NCBI GenBank assembly: GCA_963621885.1
Contig: CAVFFT010000036.1
Span: 1 to 44,196 of the forward strand
Reading direction: 5' to 3'
Origin: UMGS1519 sp963621885
GTDB taxonomy: Bacteria; Actinomycetota; Coriobacteriia; Coriobacteriales; Eggerthellaceae
DNA: 44,196 nucleotides
The notes beneath the pieces are model-generated. The model was not told the origin of the DNA and made no database searches. It saw nothing but the letters and a program-made list of their open reading frames with translations. A program made the position numbers and the translations under genes. Position 1 is the first letter of the stretch; each line of letters opens with the position of its first letter. Positions 23,070 through 31,936 of the stretch are shown piece after piece.

Positions 23070-24992
23070 ATTCGTATCACACAGAGAACAGCTATTCTTC
23101 TTTTGCTCGATGTGGTGAGCACCTATGTCGCGTATTGGGCGGCATCGTGGCTGACCAACGTGTATGGCGAGGTGTTTGTCGACAACGAGATCTTCTTCAC
23201 GCTCGGCATTCTCGCCCTTGTCAACGTTGTCATTCTCGGCGCGTTCCACCTCTACAACCATCTGTGGGAATATGCCTCCATCGGCGAGGCCTTCCAGATC
23301 GCGCTTTCGGTCATTCTCTCGACGCTGACAGGCGCCGCATTCCTTTGGATAATCGACGTTCGCCTGCCCATTCGCGTGTTCGTTGGCGCGTGCATCCTGC
23401 TTATCTTCTTTGTCGGCGGCTCCCGCCTGGCGTTTCGCGTTTCCCGCCGTCCTCGCGCGGGCGTCGCGCAGCGCCATGAGAAGCGTCCCCGCTCGCTTAT
23501 CGTGGGCGCGGGCGAAACCGGTTCGCTGACGATTCAGCGCATGACGAAGCACGACCCGCTTATGCCGGGCATTCCCATTGTCGCGACCGACGACGACCCG
23601 AAGAAGCGCAAGATGCGCATTCATGGCGTGAAGGTCGAAGGCGGCAGCGATGACATTGTGCGCCTGGTTGAGCGCTATGGCATCGAGCAGATTGTCGTCG
23701 CGATTCCGTCGGCGACGGTGGAAGAGCGCAAGCGCATCTACGCCATCTGCATGAAGACCGATTGCAAGCTGAAGACGCTTCCCAATGTGCGCGAGCTGCG
23801 TGTCGATGAGCTCGATGACATTGGACTGCGCGACGTCGACCTTGCCGACCTGCTGGGACGCGACGAGATCCTCTTGAACACGCGCGCCGTGTCGGGACAT
23901 GTCGCAGGAAAGACCGTGCTGGTCACGGGCGGTGGCGGCTCCATCGGCTCCGAACTGTGCCGCCAGATATGCGCGGTCGCGCCGAAACGCCTCGTGATTT
24001 TCGACATCTACGAGAACGACGCCTTCCTGCTGGCGAACGAGCTGAGGGAGCAGTACGACGATATCGAGATCATTATCGAGATCGGCAGCGTCTGCGACGA
24101 GGCGCGCATTAGCGACATCTTCGACAAGTACCATCCCGCGGTGGTTTACCATGCCGCCGCGCACAAGCATGTCCCCCTGATGGAGGTGTGCCCGCGCGAG
24201 GCCCTGCACAACAACGTGCTGGGAACGCTGTACACGGTGCGCGCCGCCGACCGGGTGGGCGTGAGCCGTTTCACCTTCATCTCGACCGACAAGGCAGTCA
24301 ACCCCACGAGCGTCATGGGCGCGACCAAGCGCATCGGCGAGATGATCATCCAGTATTATGCGCGGGAATCGAAGACGGTCTTTTCCGCTGTCCGTTTTGG
24401 CAACGTGCTCGGTTCGCACGGTTCGGTCATTCCCATTTTCCAGAAACAGATTGCCTCGGGCGGCCCGGTCACGGTGACCGACCCCAATATCGAGCGCTAT
24501 TTCATGACGATTCCCGAGGCCGCGCGCCTCGTGATCCAGGCGTCCATCATGGCTGGTGGCGGCGAGATTTTCATTCTGAATATGGGCGAGCCTGTGAAGA
24601 TTCTCGACCTCGCGCGCAACCTTATTCAGCTGTCGGGACATGAGCCGGATGAGGATATCAAGATCGTGTTCACCGGATTGCGTCCGGGCGAGAAGATGTA
24701 CGAAGAGCTGCTCATGGCGCAGGAGACGACGCTTCCCACGCGCGATTCGCGCATCATGATTTCGGTGGGCGAGGAAGTCTGCTACGAGGAAATGACCAGC
24801 AAGCTTGATGAGCTGAGCAAGGCGATTTCGGGTACCGATGACGAAGCGATCGAGGCTATCGGTCACGCGGTGCCGACCTACCGCCATACCGTGAATGAGC
24901 CGACGGGCGTGAAGACTTCTGCGAGTGAGGCGCGCGAAGCGAGCGCGGTGCCGGAGACTGGCGCGGCAGGCGAAGGCGACGCAGAAGCCTAA
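23070..24992 (+). CDS. membrane nucleoside-diphosphate-sugar 4,6-dehydratase (CapD/PglF/WbpM type)
   Basis: About 641 residues with the ATT start. Four N-terminal membrane segments lead into a first Rossmann domain (RSLIVGAGETGS), then the SDR catalytic domain with VTGGGGSIGSE near 285, STDKA (K408) and the MGATK motif (M416, K420), where Met replaces the usual Tyr, as in UDP-GlcNAc 4,6-dehydratases. The C-terminal tail is Ala/Glu-rich. Likely makes UDP-4-keto-6-deoxy-GlcNAc for surface glycans or protein glycosylation; no other glycan genes are near. Start: an in-frame stop is at 23046-23048, GGAAGG at 23057-23062 lies 7 nt before ATT 23070, and the first conventional start, TTG 23103, falls inside the first membrane helix. 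ATT is therefore preferred, though unproven. Confidence 0.88.
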   Translation: MRITQRTAILLLLDVVSTYVAYWAASWLTNVYGEVFVDNEIFFTLGILALVNVVILGAFHLYNHLWEYASIGEAFQIALSVILSTLTGAAFLWIIDVRLPIRVFVGACILLIFFVGGSRLAFRVSRRPRAGVAQRHEKRPRSLIVGAGETGSLTIQRMTKHDPLMPGIPIVATDDDPKKRKMRIHGVKVEGGSDDIVRLVERYGIEQIVVAIPSATVEERKRIYAICMKTDCKLKTLPNVRELRVDELDDIGLRDVDLADLLGRDEILLNTRAVSGHVAGKTVLVTGGGGSIGSELCRQICAVAPKRLVIFDIYENDAFLLANELREQYDDIEIIIEIGSVCDEARISDIFDKYHPAVVYHAAAHKHVPLMEVCPREALHNNVLGTLYTVRAADRVGVSRFTFISTDKAVNPTSVMGATKRIGEMIIQYYARESKTVFSAVRFGNVLGSHGSVIPIFQKQIASGGPVTVTDPNIERYFMTIPEAARLVIQASIMAGGGEIFILNMGEPVKILDLARNLIQLSGHEPDEDIKIVFTGLRPGEKMYEELLMAQETTLPTRDSRIMISVGEEVCYEEMTSKLDELSKAISGTDDEAIEAIGHAVPTYRHTVNEPTGVKTSASEAREASAVPETGAAGEGDAEA

Positions 24993-25048
24993 GGGCTGCC
25001 GGCAAGCGCGCCGGGCGGCGCGAAATATGCGGCCTTTGGTCACTCAAA

Positions 25049-25122
25049 CTGCATAATATGCAGACATTATGAGAACATATCAATAAACCAGCCAAAATAT
25101 TGCTTATTAATGCATAAGTATT
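25049..25122 (+). promoter_or_regulatory. ArgR operator region (ARG boxes) before argC
   Basis: In an AT-rich patch unlike its surroundings lie the perfect palindrome CTGCATAATATGCAG (25049-25063) and a second imperfect one, CTTATTAATGCATAAGTAT (about 25104-25122). Both resemble the A/T-rich TGCAT-type ARG boxes that ArgR hexamers bind in pairs. They lie 40-115 nt upstream of argC. Confidence 0.7.
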
Positions 25123-25164
25123 AGACTTAGTTGCCATCAAGAAAGCCTGTGAGAGGAGCGCGTG

Positions 25165-26229
25165 ATGGCATACAAGGTAGGCGTAATGGGGGCGGCGGGT
25201 TTCGCCGGAGCCGAGCTTGTTCGAATTCTGACGACACATCCCGCATTTGAATTGATTGCCCTGACCTCGGATGCCGATGCGGGCAAGGCTGCGGGCGAGG
25301 TTTTCCCCGCGTTTAGCGGACTCGGCCTTCCTTCTTTTGTCGCGCATGACGACGCGTCCCTGTTTGACTGCGATCTCGTTTTTCTCGCGGTGCCGCATAC
25401 GGTTGCCCTGAAATACGCGCCGCGTTTCATGGAGGAGGGCATTAGCGTCATCGACCTTTCCGCCGACTATCGTCTGAAGGATCCGGCGGTCTACGAGAAA
25501 TGGTATGGCACGCCGCACACGTCGCCGGCGCTTTTGGCGGATGCCGCTTTCGGCCTGCCTGAGATTTTCCACGACGGCCTTGCCAGCGCGGCGGAGCGTT
25601 TCGCGGCGGGCAAGGAAGTGCTTGTTGCCTGCGCAGGCTGCTACCCCACGGCAAGCTCGCTCGCCGCGTATCCGGCGGTGAGTGCCGGCCTCGCGGGCGG
25701 TCTCGTGATTGTCGACGCTATCAGCGGCGTAACGGGCGCAGGCAAAAAGGCGACGGAGCGCACCCATTTCTGCTCTGCGGACGAGAATGTCGAAGCCTAC
25801 GGAATCGCGACGCATCGCCATACGCCCGAAATCGAGCAGATTCTCGGCCTTTCCGGCGAGGGTCGACTCATTTTCACGCCTCATTTGGCACCGCTTCGCC
25901 GCGGCATTCTCTCCACGGTCACCTTCGCGCTCCCCGAGCACATGTCGATCGCGCCCGAGGCGCTTCAGTCGCTCTACGAGGAGTTCTACGCGGGCAGTCC
26001 GCTGGTGGAGGTGCTCCCGGCAGGCGCATCGCCCAAGACGGCGAGTGTGGCGGGAACGGTGCGCGCGCAGGTGTCGGCGACGCTTGCCGCGGATGGCAAG
26101 GCGATCATCTGCATGGGGGCTATCGACAACCTCTGCAAGGGTGCGGCGGGTCAGGCAATCCAGTGCGCGAACATCGTGTGCGGCTTCGAGGAAACCCTCG
26201 GTCTTCCCCTGGTCGCGCTGCCGGTGTAG
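25165..26229 (+). CDS. argC: N-acetyl-gamma-glutamyl-phosphate reductase
   Basis: NADPH-dependent reduction of N-acetylglutamyl phosphate to the semialdehyde (third step of arginine synthesis). 354 residues: Rossmann motif GAAGFAGAELVR at the N-terminus, VIDLSADYRLKD, and the active-site C159 in CAGCYPTASS (the usual NPGCYPT has become CAGCYPT). The C-terminal dimerisation domain is complete. ATG 25165 with GAGAGGAG 6 nt upstream is preferred over the adjoining GTG 25162. First gene of the arg operon. Confidence 0.95.
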   Translation: MAYKVGVMGAAGFAGAELVRILTTHPAFELIALTSDADAGKAAGEVFPAFSGLGLPSFVAHDDASLFDCDLVFLAVPHTVALKYAPRFMEEGISVIDLSADYRLKDPAVYEKWYGTPHTSPALLADAAFGLPEIFHDGLASAAERFAAGKEVLVACAGCYPTASSLAAYPAVSAGLAGGLVIVDAISGVTGAGKKATERTHFCSADENVEAYGIATHRHTPEIEQILGLSGEGRLIFTPHLAPLRRGILSTVTFALPEHMSIAPEALQSLYEEFYAGSPLVEVLPAGASPKTASVAGTVRAQVSATLAADGKAIICMGAIDNLCKGAAGQAIQCANIVCGFEETLGLPLVALPV

Positions 26230-26292
26230 GCACGATACGGGGGAGACGATAAGGCTTAAAGGCTGAAAGCATAGTTTTCAGGAGAAAGACGA

Positions 26293-27546
26293 ATGGTTAT
26301 GCAGGACGCGAAATACGAAATAATCCCGGGCGGTGGCGTGACGAGCGCCGCGGGTTTTCGCGCGGGCGGCATTCATGCGGGATTCCGGAAGAATCCGGAG
26401 CGCTTGGACCTCGCCCTCGTTGAGGCGGACGAGCCGTGCAGCGCGGCGGGCGTGTTCACGCAGAACGTCTTCTGCGCGGCGCCGGTCCAGTTCTGCCGCA
26501 AGCAGCTCGGACAGGAAGGCGCGGGTAGCGCTTGCGCGGTTGTCATAAACTCGGGCGTCGCGAACGCGGCGACGGGCGCGCGCGGACTCGCGGATGCGCA
26601 GGAAATGGCCGCTCGTGCGGCCGAGGCGGTGGGATGCGCGGCTGAGGACGTGCTCATCGCCTCGACGGGCGTTATCGGAACCTTCCTTCCGATGGATCGC
26701 TTCGACGCTCTGCCCGAGCTTCGTGCGAAGGCAAGCCGCGAAGGCGGCGCGGACGCGGCCCGGGCGATTATGACGACCGATACCCATTCGAAGGAATGCG
26801 CGGTTCGCTACGAGAGCACGGCGGAAGGCTTCGAGGGAACGGTCTTCACGGTGGGCGGCATGTCGAAGGGTTCGGGCATGATCATGCCGAACATGGCGAC
26901 GATGATCGCGGTCATCACGACCGATGCCCCCTTGGCGCCGCGCGATGCGCATGCGGCCCTTCTCGCGGCGGCGAACATGAGCTTCAACAAAATCACGGTC
27001 GACGGTGACACCTCGACGAACGACACCTGCATTCTTCTTGCGAGTGGCAAGGCGGCGCCGGGCGCGCATATTGCGCCGGACAGCGCGGCATTCGCGGAAT
27101 TCGAACAGGCGCTTCAGACGGTGTGCTGCACGCTTGCGCGCCAGATGGCCGCGGATGGCGAAGGCGCGACAAAGCTCGTGACGGTGAACGTGCGTGGTGC
27201 GGCGAACGCGGCTGATGCGGATGCGGCGGCGCGCACGGTGGCGAACTCGCCGCTGGTGAAAACCTGCATTGCCGGCCATGACGCGAACTGGGGTCGCGTG
27301 GCGGCGGCGCTCGGACGTTCGGGCGCGCATTTCGCGCAGGAGGATGTCGATATCGACTTCATGGGCCTTTCGGTCTGCCGCGGCGGCCTTGCCGTGGGCT
27401 TTGACGAGGATGAGGCTCTGAAGCGCTTTGAGGATCCTGAAATCGTCATCGATTGCGACCTTCACGCAGGCGATGCGGAAACGACGATGTGGACCTGCGA
27501 CCTTACCCATGAGTACATTTCGATCAACGGAGATTATCGGTCATGA
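26293..27546 (+). CDS. argJ: glutamate N-acetyltransferase (ornithine acetyltransferase)
   Basis: Recycles the acetyl group from N-acetylornithine to glutamate. 417 residues, synthesised as one chain that self-cleaves before the nucleophilic threonine, here T203 in MPNMATMIAVITTD. KGSGMIMP and the C-terminal HDANWGRVAAALGRSG motif are conserved. Whether it can also use acetyl-CoA (bifunctional form) cannot be read with certainty; no argA is present here. The Shine-Dalgarno AGGAGAAAG precedes ATG 26293. The stop overlaps argB by 4 nt (ATGA). Confidence 0.95.
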   Translation: MVMQDAKYEIIPGGGVTSAAGFRAGGIHAGFRKNPERLDLALVEADEPCSAAGVFTQNVFCAAPVQFCRKQLGQEGAGSACAVVINSGVANAATGARGLADAQEMAARAAEAVGCAAEDVLIASTGVIGTFLPMDRFDALPELRAKASREGGADAARAIMTTDTHSKECAVRYESTAEGFEGTVFTVGGMSKGSGMIMPNMATMIAVITTDAPLAPRDAHAALLAAANMSFNKITVDGDTSTNDTCILLASGKAAPGAHIAPDSAAFAEFEQALQTVCCTLARQMAADGEGATKLVTVNVRGAANAADADAAARTVANSPLVKTCIAGHDANWGRVAAALGRSGAHFAQEDVDIDFMGLSVCRGGLAVGFDEDEALKRFEDPEIVIDCDLHAGDAETTMWTCDLTHEYISINGDYRS

Positions 27547-28505
27547 AATATGAACAGCGGAGCCGCGCCGAGATATTCGCGGAGAATCAGGCGGCACACT
27601 TCATCGCGGAGGCCCTGCCGTGGGTCAAGGCGATTGCCGGCAAGACGGTCGTCATCAAGTACGGTGGCTCGGCGATGGTCGACGAGAAGCTGCGCTCTGA
27701 CGTGATGAGCGATATCGTGCTGCTCAAGCTCATGGGCGTGAATCCCGTCATCGTGCATGGCGGCGGCGCGGCGATCAGCGAGGTGATGGAGCGTTTCGGC
27801 CTTCCCGTCGAATTCGTCGACGGCCTGCGCGTCACGAGCGAAGCCGCGATGGACATCGTGCGCATGGTGCTGGTGGGCCAGGTCAACCAGGAGCTGGTGA
27901 CCGCCATGAACATGCACGGCAATTTCGCCGTGGGCGTTTCCGGCAGCGATGCGGGCACCGTCATCGCCACCCAGGCCGATCCCCGTTTGGGACGCGTGGG
28001 CAAGGTGACGGGCGTGTCGAGCGACTATATCGACGCTCTCATTCAGGATGGCTACATTCCCGTTATCGCGAGCGTGGCCATGGGCGATGACGGCGGCTTC
28101 TTCAACGTGAACGCCGACGCGGTGGCAGGCGAGATTGCTGCGGCAATCGGCGCCCAGAAGTGCGTGTTCCTCACCGATGTCGACGGCATCTACGAGGACT
28201 TTAGCGACAAGGCGACGCTCATTTCGAACATGACGCTCGACGAGGCGAAGGACATGGTGGCCTCGGGCGCGATGTCGAAGGGCATGATTCCGAAGCTTCA
28301 GGCCTGCATCACCTCTCTTGAGAAGGGCGTGTCGCGCACCCATGTCATCAATGGCACGACGCATCACGCCATCATCCTCGAGCTTCTGACTGACGCGGGC
28401 ATCGGCACGGTCATTCACCGTACGCGTGAGGCCTACGACTACGAGAACCACCCGCTGGGGCCGGTGGCGAGCAAGCTGGTCGAAAACCTCGACGAGCGCG
28501 ATTAG
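27543..28505 (+). CDS. argB: acetylglutamate kinase
   Basis: Phosphorylates N-acetylglutamate. 320 residues: VVIKYGGSAM (phosphate loop), VHGGGAAIS, the substrate-site region around VTSEAAMDIVRMVLVG, and FLTDVDGIY. The long N-terminal helix before the kinase core (about 1-33) is the extension found in hexameric, arginine-inhibited enzymes, so feedback control by arginine is likely. Translation is coupled to argJ through the ATGA overlap. Confidence 0.96.
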   Translation: MKYEQRSRAEIFAENQAAHFIAEALPWVKAIAGKTVVIKYGGSAMVDEKLRSDVMSDIVLLKLMGVNPVIVHGGGAAISEVMERFGLPVEFVDGLRVTSEAAMDIVRMVLVGQVNQELVTAMNMHGNFAVGVSGSDAGTVIATQADPRLGRVGKVTGVSSDYIDALIQDGYIPVIASVAMGDDGGFFNVNADAVAGEIAAAIGAQKCVFLTDVDGIYEDFSDKATLISNMTLDEAKDMVASGAMSKGMIPKLQACITSLEKGVSRTHVINGTTHHAIILELLTDAGIGTVIHRTREAYDYENHPLGPVASKLVENLDERD

Positions 28506-28563
28506 CGGCGCGGAACCCACGAGATTCATCAACACACGAGACTCATCACAAGGAGGAGCCGAG

Positions 28564-29793
28564 ATGTCATACGAAACGGCAAAGACGCTTGACGATACAT
28601 ACGTGATGCATACGTTCGGCCGCAAACCGGTGGAATTCGTTTCCGGTGCGGGAATGCATCTGCGGGACGACGCGGGAAACGACTACCTCGATTTCCTGTC
28701 GGGCATTGGCGTGTGCTGCCTCGGCCACTGCCACCCGGCGATTGTCGCCGCGGTGCAGGAACAGGCGGCAAAGCTCATGCATGTGAGCAACTACTATCAG
28801 ATCGAGCATCGTGGCGAAGTGGCGCAGCAGCTTTCTGCGCTGCTGAACAATGGCGATGCGGATGCGCCCGAACTGTGGAAGACCTTCTTCGCGAACTCCG
28901 GCGCCGAGGCGAACGAATGCGCCATCAAGCTCGCGCGCCTCTACAGCAAGGAAAAGGGCCATGGCGGCCAGGGAATCATCTGCATGGAGCGCAGCTTCCA
29001 CGGCCGTACGCTGGCGACGCTTGCAGCGACGCGGCAGCCGGTGAAGCAGGCCGCATTCGAGCCGCTTCCGCAGAACTTCCTTTCCGCGAAGCCGAATGAT
29101 ATCGACTCCCTGAAAGAGGCTTTCGCGCAGCATCCGAATGGAATCGCCGCGGTGATGGTGGAGCCGGTGCAGGGCGAATGCGGCGTGTATCCGCTCACGG
29201 CGGAATACCTTCAGGCGGCGCGCGAGCTTGCACATGAGAATGGCGCGCTGCTCATCTGCGACGAGGTGCAGTGCGGCATCTTCCGCACGGGCACGCCGTT
29301 CGCTTTCCAGCAGCTGGGCGTGGTGCCCGACATCGTCTCGATGGCGAAGGGCATCGCCGGCGGTTTCCCGATGGGCGCTTGCGCGGCGCGCGACGAGGTC
29401 GCGGCGGTGTTTGTACCGGGCCTGCATGGCTCGACCTTCGGCGGCAGCAATCTGGCGGTCGCTGCGGCGGATGCGACGCTCAAGACGCTTCAGGACGAGA
29501 ACATCGCGGAGAACGTCAAGGAGGTTGGCGCCTACTTCCGTGCGAAGCTCGAGTCGCTTGACGAGGTCGCGGAAGTGCGCGGCATGGGCCTCATGCTCGC
29601 TTGCGAGCTGGGCGAGGATGTTGACGCGCCCAAGCTTGTTATCGATGCGCTGTCCTGCGGCTTCGTTCTCAATTACACGGGTCCGCACACGCTGCGCTTC
29701 CTGCCGCCGCTGGTATGCACGAAGGAAGACGTTGACGCGCTGATCGCCGCGCTGCCGGGTCTCGTTGCCGGTGCTGCGGGTGCGAGCAACTAA
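28564..29793 (+). CDS. argD: acetylornithine aminotransferase
   Basis: PLP class III aminotransferase that turns the semialdehyde into N-acetylornithine. 409 residues: SGIGVCCLGHCHP, ANSGAEANECAIKLAR, SFHGRTLATL, CDEVQCGIFRTG and the PLP-lysine K262 in SMAKGIAGGFPMGA. ATG 28564 follows AAGGAGGAG. Upstream spacing from argB is 58 nt. May also serve lysine synthesis, as some ArgD do. Confidence 0.94.
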   Translation: MSYETAKTLDDTYVMHTFGRKPVEFVSGAGMHLRDDAGNDYLDFLSGIGVCCLGHCHPAIVAAVQEQAAKLMHVSNYYQIEHRGEVAQQLSALLNNGDADAPELWKTFFANSGAEANECAIKLARLYSKEKGHGGQGIICMERSFHGRTLATLAATRQPVKQAAFEPLPQNFLSAKPNDIDSLKEAFAQHPNGIAAVMVEPVQGECGVYPLTAEYLQAARELAHENGALLICDEVQCGIFRTGTPFAFQQLGVVPDIVSMAKGIAGGFPMGACAARDEVAAVFVPGLHGSTFGGSNLAVAAADATLKTLQDENIAENVKEVGAYFRAKLESLDEVAEVRGMGLMLACELGEDVDAPKLVIDALSCGFVLNYTGPHTLRFLPPLVCTKEDVDALIAALPGLVAGAAGASN

Positions 29794-29828
29794 GCAGAGT
29801 CTTCGAGCATAGACAAGGTGGATTAGGC

Positions 29829-30254
29829 ATGGCGAAACGCGAAGACCGAAAGGGGGCCATCCGGGCCTTAGTCCGATCGGAGAAGATTCGCACGCAGAAG
29901 GAGCTGGTCGAGCGTCTTCTGGCGCACGGCTTCGATTGCACGCAGGCGACGGTTTCCCGGGACATTGGCGAGATGGGCCTCGCGAAATCGGAGGACGGTT
30001 TCTACGCGCTTCCGGAAGACATGGCCTTGAAGCGCCTGATGACCGAGCATGTGCGCTCTGTTGAGGAAGCGGGCAATCTGATCGTGATAAAGACGCGGTC
30101 GGGAAGCGCGTCGATGGTGGGCGAGCTTATTGACAATATGAGCATCGAGGGGCTTGTTGGCACGATCGCGGGCGACAACACGATCATGCTTGCGGTGAAG
30201 ACCGCCGAGCGCGCCTCCGAACTGGTGGGCGAGCTCAACGCCATGATTCCCTAG
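29829..30254 (+). CDS. argR: arginine repressor
   Basis: 141 residues: N-terminal winged helix (about 1-68, with IRTQKELVERLLAHG and the recognition helix TQATVSRDIGEMGL), then the C-terminal hexamerisation and arginine-binding domain, with GSASMVGELID and the GTIAGDNTIM signature carrying the acidic arginine ligand. It is the fifth gene of the operon it probably controls; AT-rich operators lie before argC and directly after argR, before argG. Confidence 0.96.
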   Translation: MAKREDRKGAIRALVRSEKIRTQKELVERLLAHGFDCTQATVSRDIGEMGLAKSEDGFYALPEDMALKRLMTEHVRSVEEAGNLIVIKTRSGSASMVGELIDNMSIEGLVGTIAGDNTIMLAVKTAERASELVGELNAMIP

Positions 30255-30270
30255 ATTCTCCGGGAATTGC

Positions 30271-30337
30271 GCATGAATATGCATATTTGTGCGTAATATG
30301 TGCATAATCGAAACGAATATTGCATATTTATGAATGG
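30271..30337 (+). promoter_or_regulatory. ArgR operator region (ARG boxes) before argG
   Basis: Three AT-rich imperfect palindromes in a row: ATGAATATGCAT (30273-30284), GTGCGTAATATGTGCAT (about 30289-30305) and TTGCATATTTATGAAT (30320-30335). The composition contrasts sharply with flanking coding DNA and resembles the argC sites. This argues that argG has its own ArgR-controlled promoter, separate from argCJBDR. Confidence 0.75.
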
Positions 30338-30394
30338 AACATACACTTGCGATAAGGGATAAACCAAGTAAGGGTTTGACTGAAAGGAAGAAAG

Positions 30395-31612
30395 ATGGCA
30401 CGGGAAATTGTGGTGCTTGCATACTCCGGCGGTCTTGACACGTCGGTGTGCCTGCGTTGGCTGCAGGATGAGAAAGACCTCGACGTCGTAGCGGTTGTTG
30501 GCGAAGTGGGCCAGGAGCACGACGACCTCGAGATCACGCGGAAAAAGGCTCTCGACATGGGCTGCCTCGAGTGCCGCGTCATCGATATGCGTCAGGAGTT
30601 CGCTGACGAGTACCTGAGCTACGCGCTCGCCGCGAACGCGAAGTACGAGAAGAAGTACCCGCTTCTTTCGGCGCTTTCCCGTCCTGTCATTTCGAAGCAT
30701 CTCGTGACGGTCGCTCATGAGGTGGGTGCGAAGTACATCGCTCACGGCTGCACTGGCAAGGGTAACGACCAGGTGCGTTTCGAGACCGCCATTCACACGC
30801 TTGATCCGTCGCTCAAGATCATCGCTCCCGTTCGCGAGTGGGACCTCCACACGCGTGAGGACGAGATGGCCTGGGCTGATGAGCACGGTGTGCCGATTGG
30901 ACAGTCGAAGAAGAAGCCCTATTCCATCGACGACAACCTGTGGGGCCGCGCAATCGAGTGCGGCGTTCTGGAGAATCCCTGGAACGAGCCGCCGGCTGAC
31001 ATCTGGACCATTACCGCCGACATCGACGACACGCCCAACACGCCGCAGGAGGTCGAGGTCGAATTCGAGAAGGGCCTTCCGTGCGCCATCGATGGCGAGA
31101 AGATGAGCTACCTCGAGTGCATCTACAAGATGAACGAGATCGCGGGCAAGCATGGCTTCGGCCGCCTCGACATGATCGAGAACCGTCTCGTGGGCGTGAA
31201 GAGCCGCGAGTGCTACGAGCTCCCCGGACCGCTGGCGCTCATCATGGCGCATGAGGCGCTTGAGGACATGTGCCTCGAGCTCGAAGTGCTCCACTTCAAG
31301 CCGGGCATCGAGCAGCAGTGGGCTCAGCTGGTCTACAACGGACAGTGGTTCAGCCCGCTGAAGAACGCTCTCGACGCCTTCTGCGCCTACACGCAGCAGA
31401 GCGTCAACGGCACGGTTCGCCTGAAGTTCTACAAGGGCAACTGCACCGTCGTCGGCCGCAAGAGCGACTGGAGCCTCTACGACGAGGGCCTCGCGACCTA
31501 CGGCGAAGGCGACACCTTCGACCGCACTGCTGCCAAGGGCTTCATCGACCTGTACTCGCTGCCGGTGACCACCTGGGCAATCAACCAGCGCACGCACGGT
31601 ATCGAGCAGTAG
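30395..31612 (+). CDS. argG: argininosuccinate synthase
   Basis: ATP-dependent condensation of citrulline and aspartate. 405 residues, normal. PP-loop AYSGGLDTSV at the N-terminus, AHGCTGKGNDQVRFE, SIDDNLWGRAIECG and the C-terminal Tyr/Gly-rich arm are diagnostic. ATG 30395 has GAAAGGAAG upstream. Ends 90 nt before a terminator, so argH is likely on another transcript or reached by read-through. Confidence 0.96.
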   Translation: MAREIVVLAYSGGLDTSVCLRWLQDEKDLDVVAVVGEVGQEHDDLEITRKKALDMGCLECRVIDMRQEFADEYLSYALAANAKYEKKYPLLSALSRPVISKHLVTVAHEVGAKYIAHGCTGKGNDQVRFETAIHTLDPSLKIIAPVREWDLHTREDEMAWADEHGVPIGQSKKKPYSIDDNLWGRAIECGVLENPWNEPPADIWTITADIDDTPNTPQEVEVEFEKGLPCAIDGEKMSYLECIYKMNEIAGKHGFGRLDMIENRLVGVKSRECYELPGPLALIMAHEALEDMCLELEVLHFKPGIEQQWAQLVYNGQWFSPLKNALDAFCAYTQQSVNGTVRLKFYKGNCTVVGRKSDWSLYDEGLATYGEGDTFDRTAAKGFIDLYSLPVTTWAINQRTHGIEQ

Positions 31613-31704
31613 AGCAAGCCTTGAGGTTCTCGCCAATCGAAAGCGATTGACAAGGCGCGATTGACTGAGCTCGACCGCGAGGCGCGCTGAATCGAAAGCG
31701 AATG

Positions 31705-31731
31705 AAGGGGCATCCATTAAGGGTGCCCCTT
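31705..31731 (+). terminator. terminator-like hairpin after argG
   Basis: 11-bp stem AAGGGGCATCC / GGGTGCCCCTT (one G-U pair) with loop ATTAA. The following TGCCACATC has no T-run, so efficiency is doubtful. Confidence 0.55.
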
Positions 31732-31765
31732 GCCACATCTTCGAGGGCATGTGGCGCATCTTCGC

Positions 31766-31867
31766 TACAATAGCGAGGTTGGAAACAAGGTCATTTGGCT
31801 GGGGAAGTCTCCGGCCGCTTCATAGAGCTGACGTTATGGCTGTTCAGCCGGGCTTTTCCGGCTGTTT
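31766..31867 (+). promoter_or_regulatory. argH promoter candidate and leader hairpin
   Basis: A good -10 hexamer TACAAT is at 31766-31771, without a clear -35. The resulting leader of about 160 nt contains a 7-bp hairpin, CAGCCGG (31845-31851) / CCGGCTG (31858-31864), followed by TTTG. It could be a weak attenuator or simply part of the leader. No ARG box is seen here. Confidence 0.35.
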
Positions 31868-31936
31868 GAAAAGGTTGACCGCACGGCGCTTTGAAAAGCT
31901 GTCCTGCGGCATCTTCACATGAGAGAGGGAGTTTCA

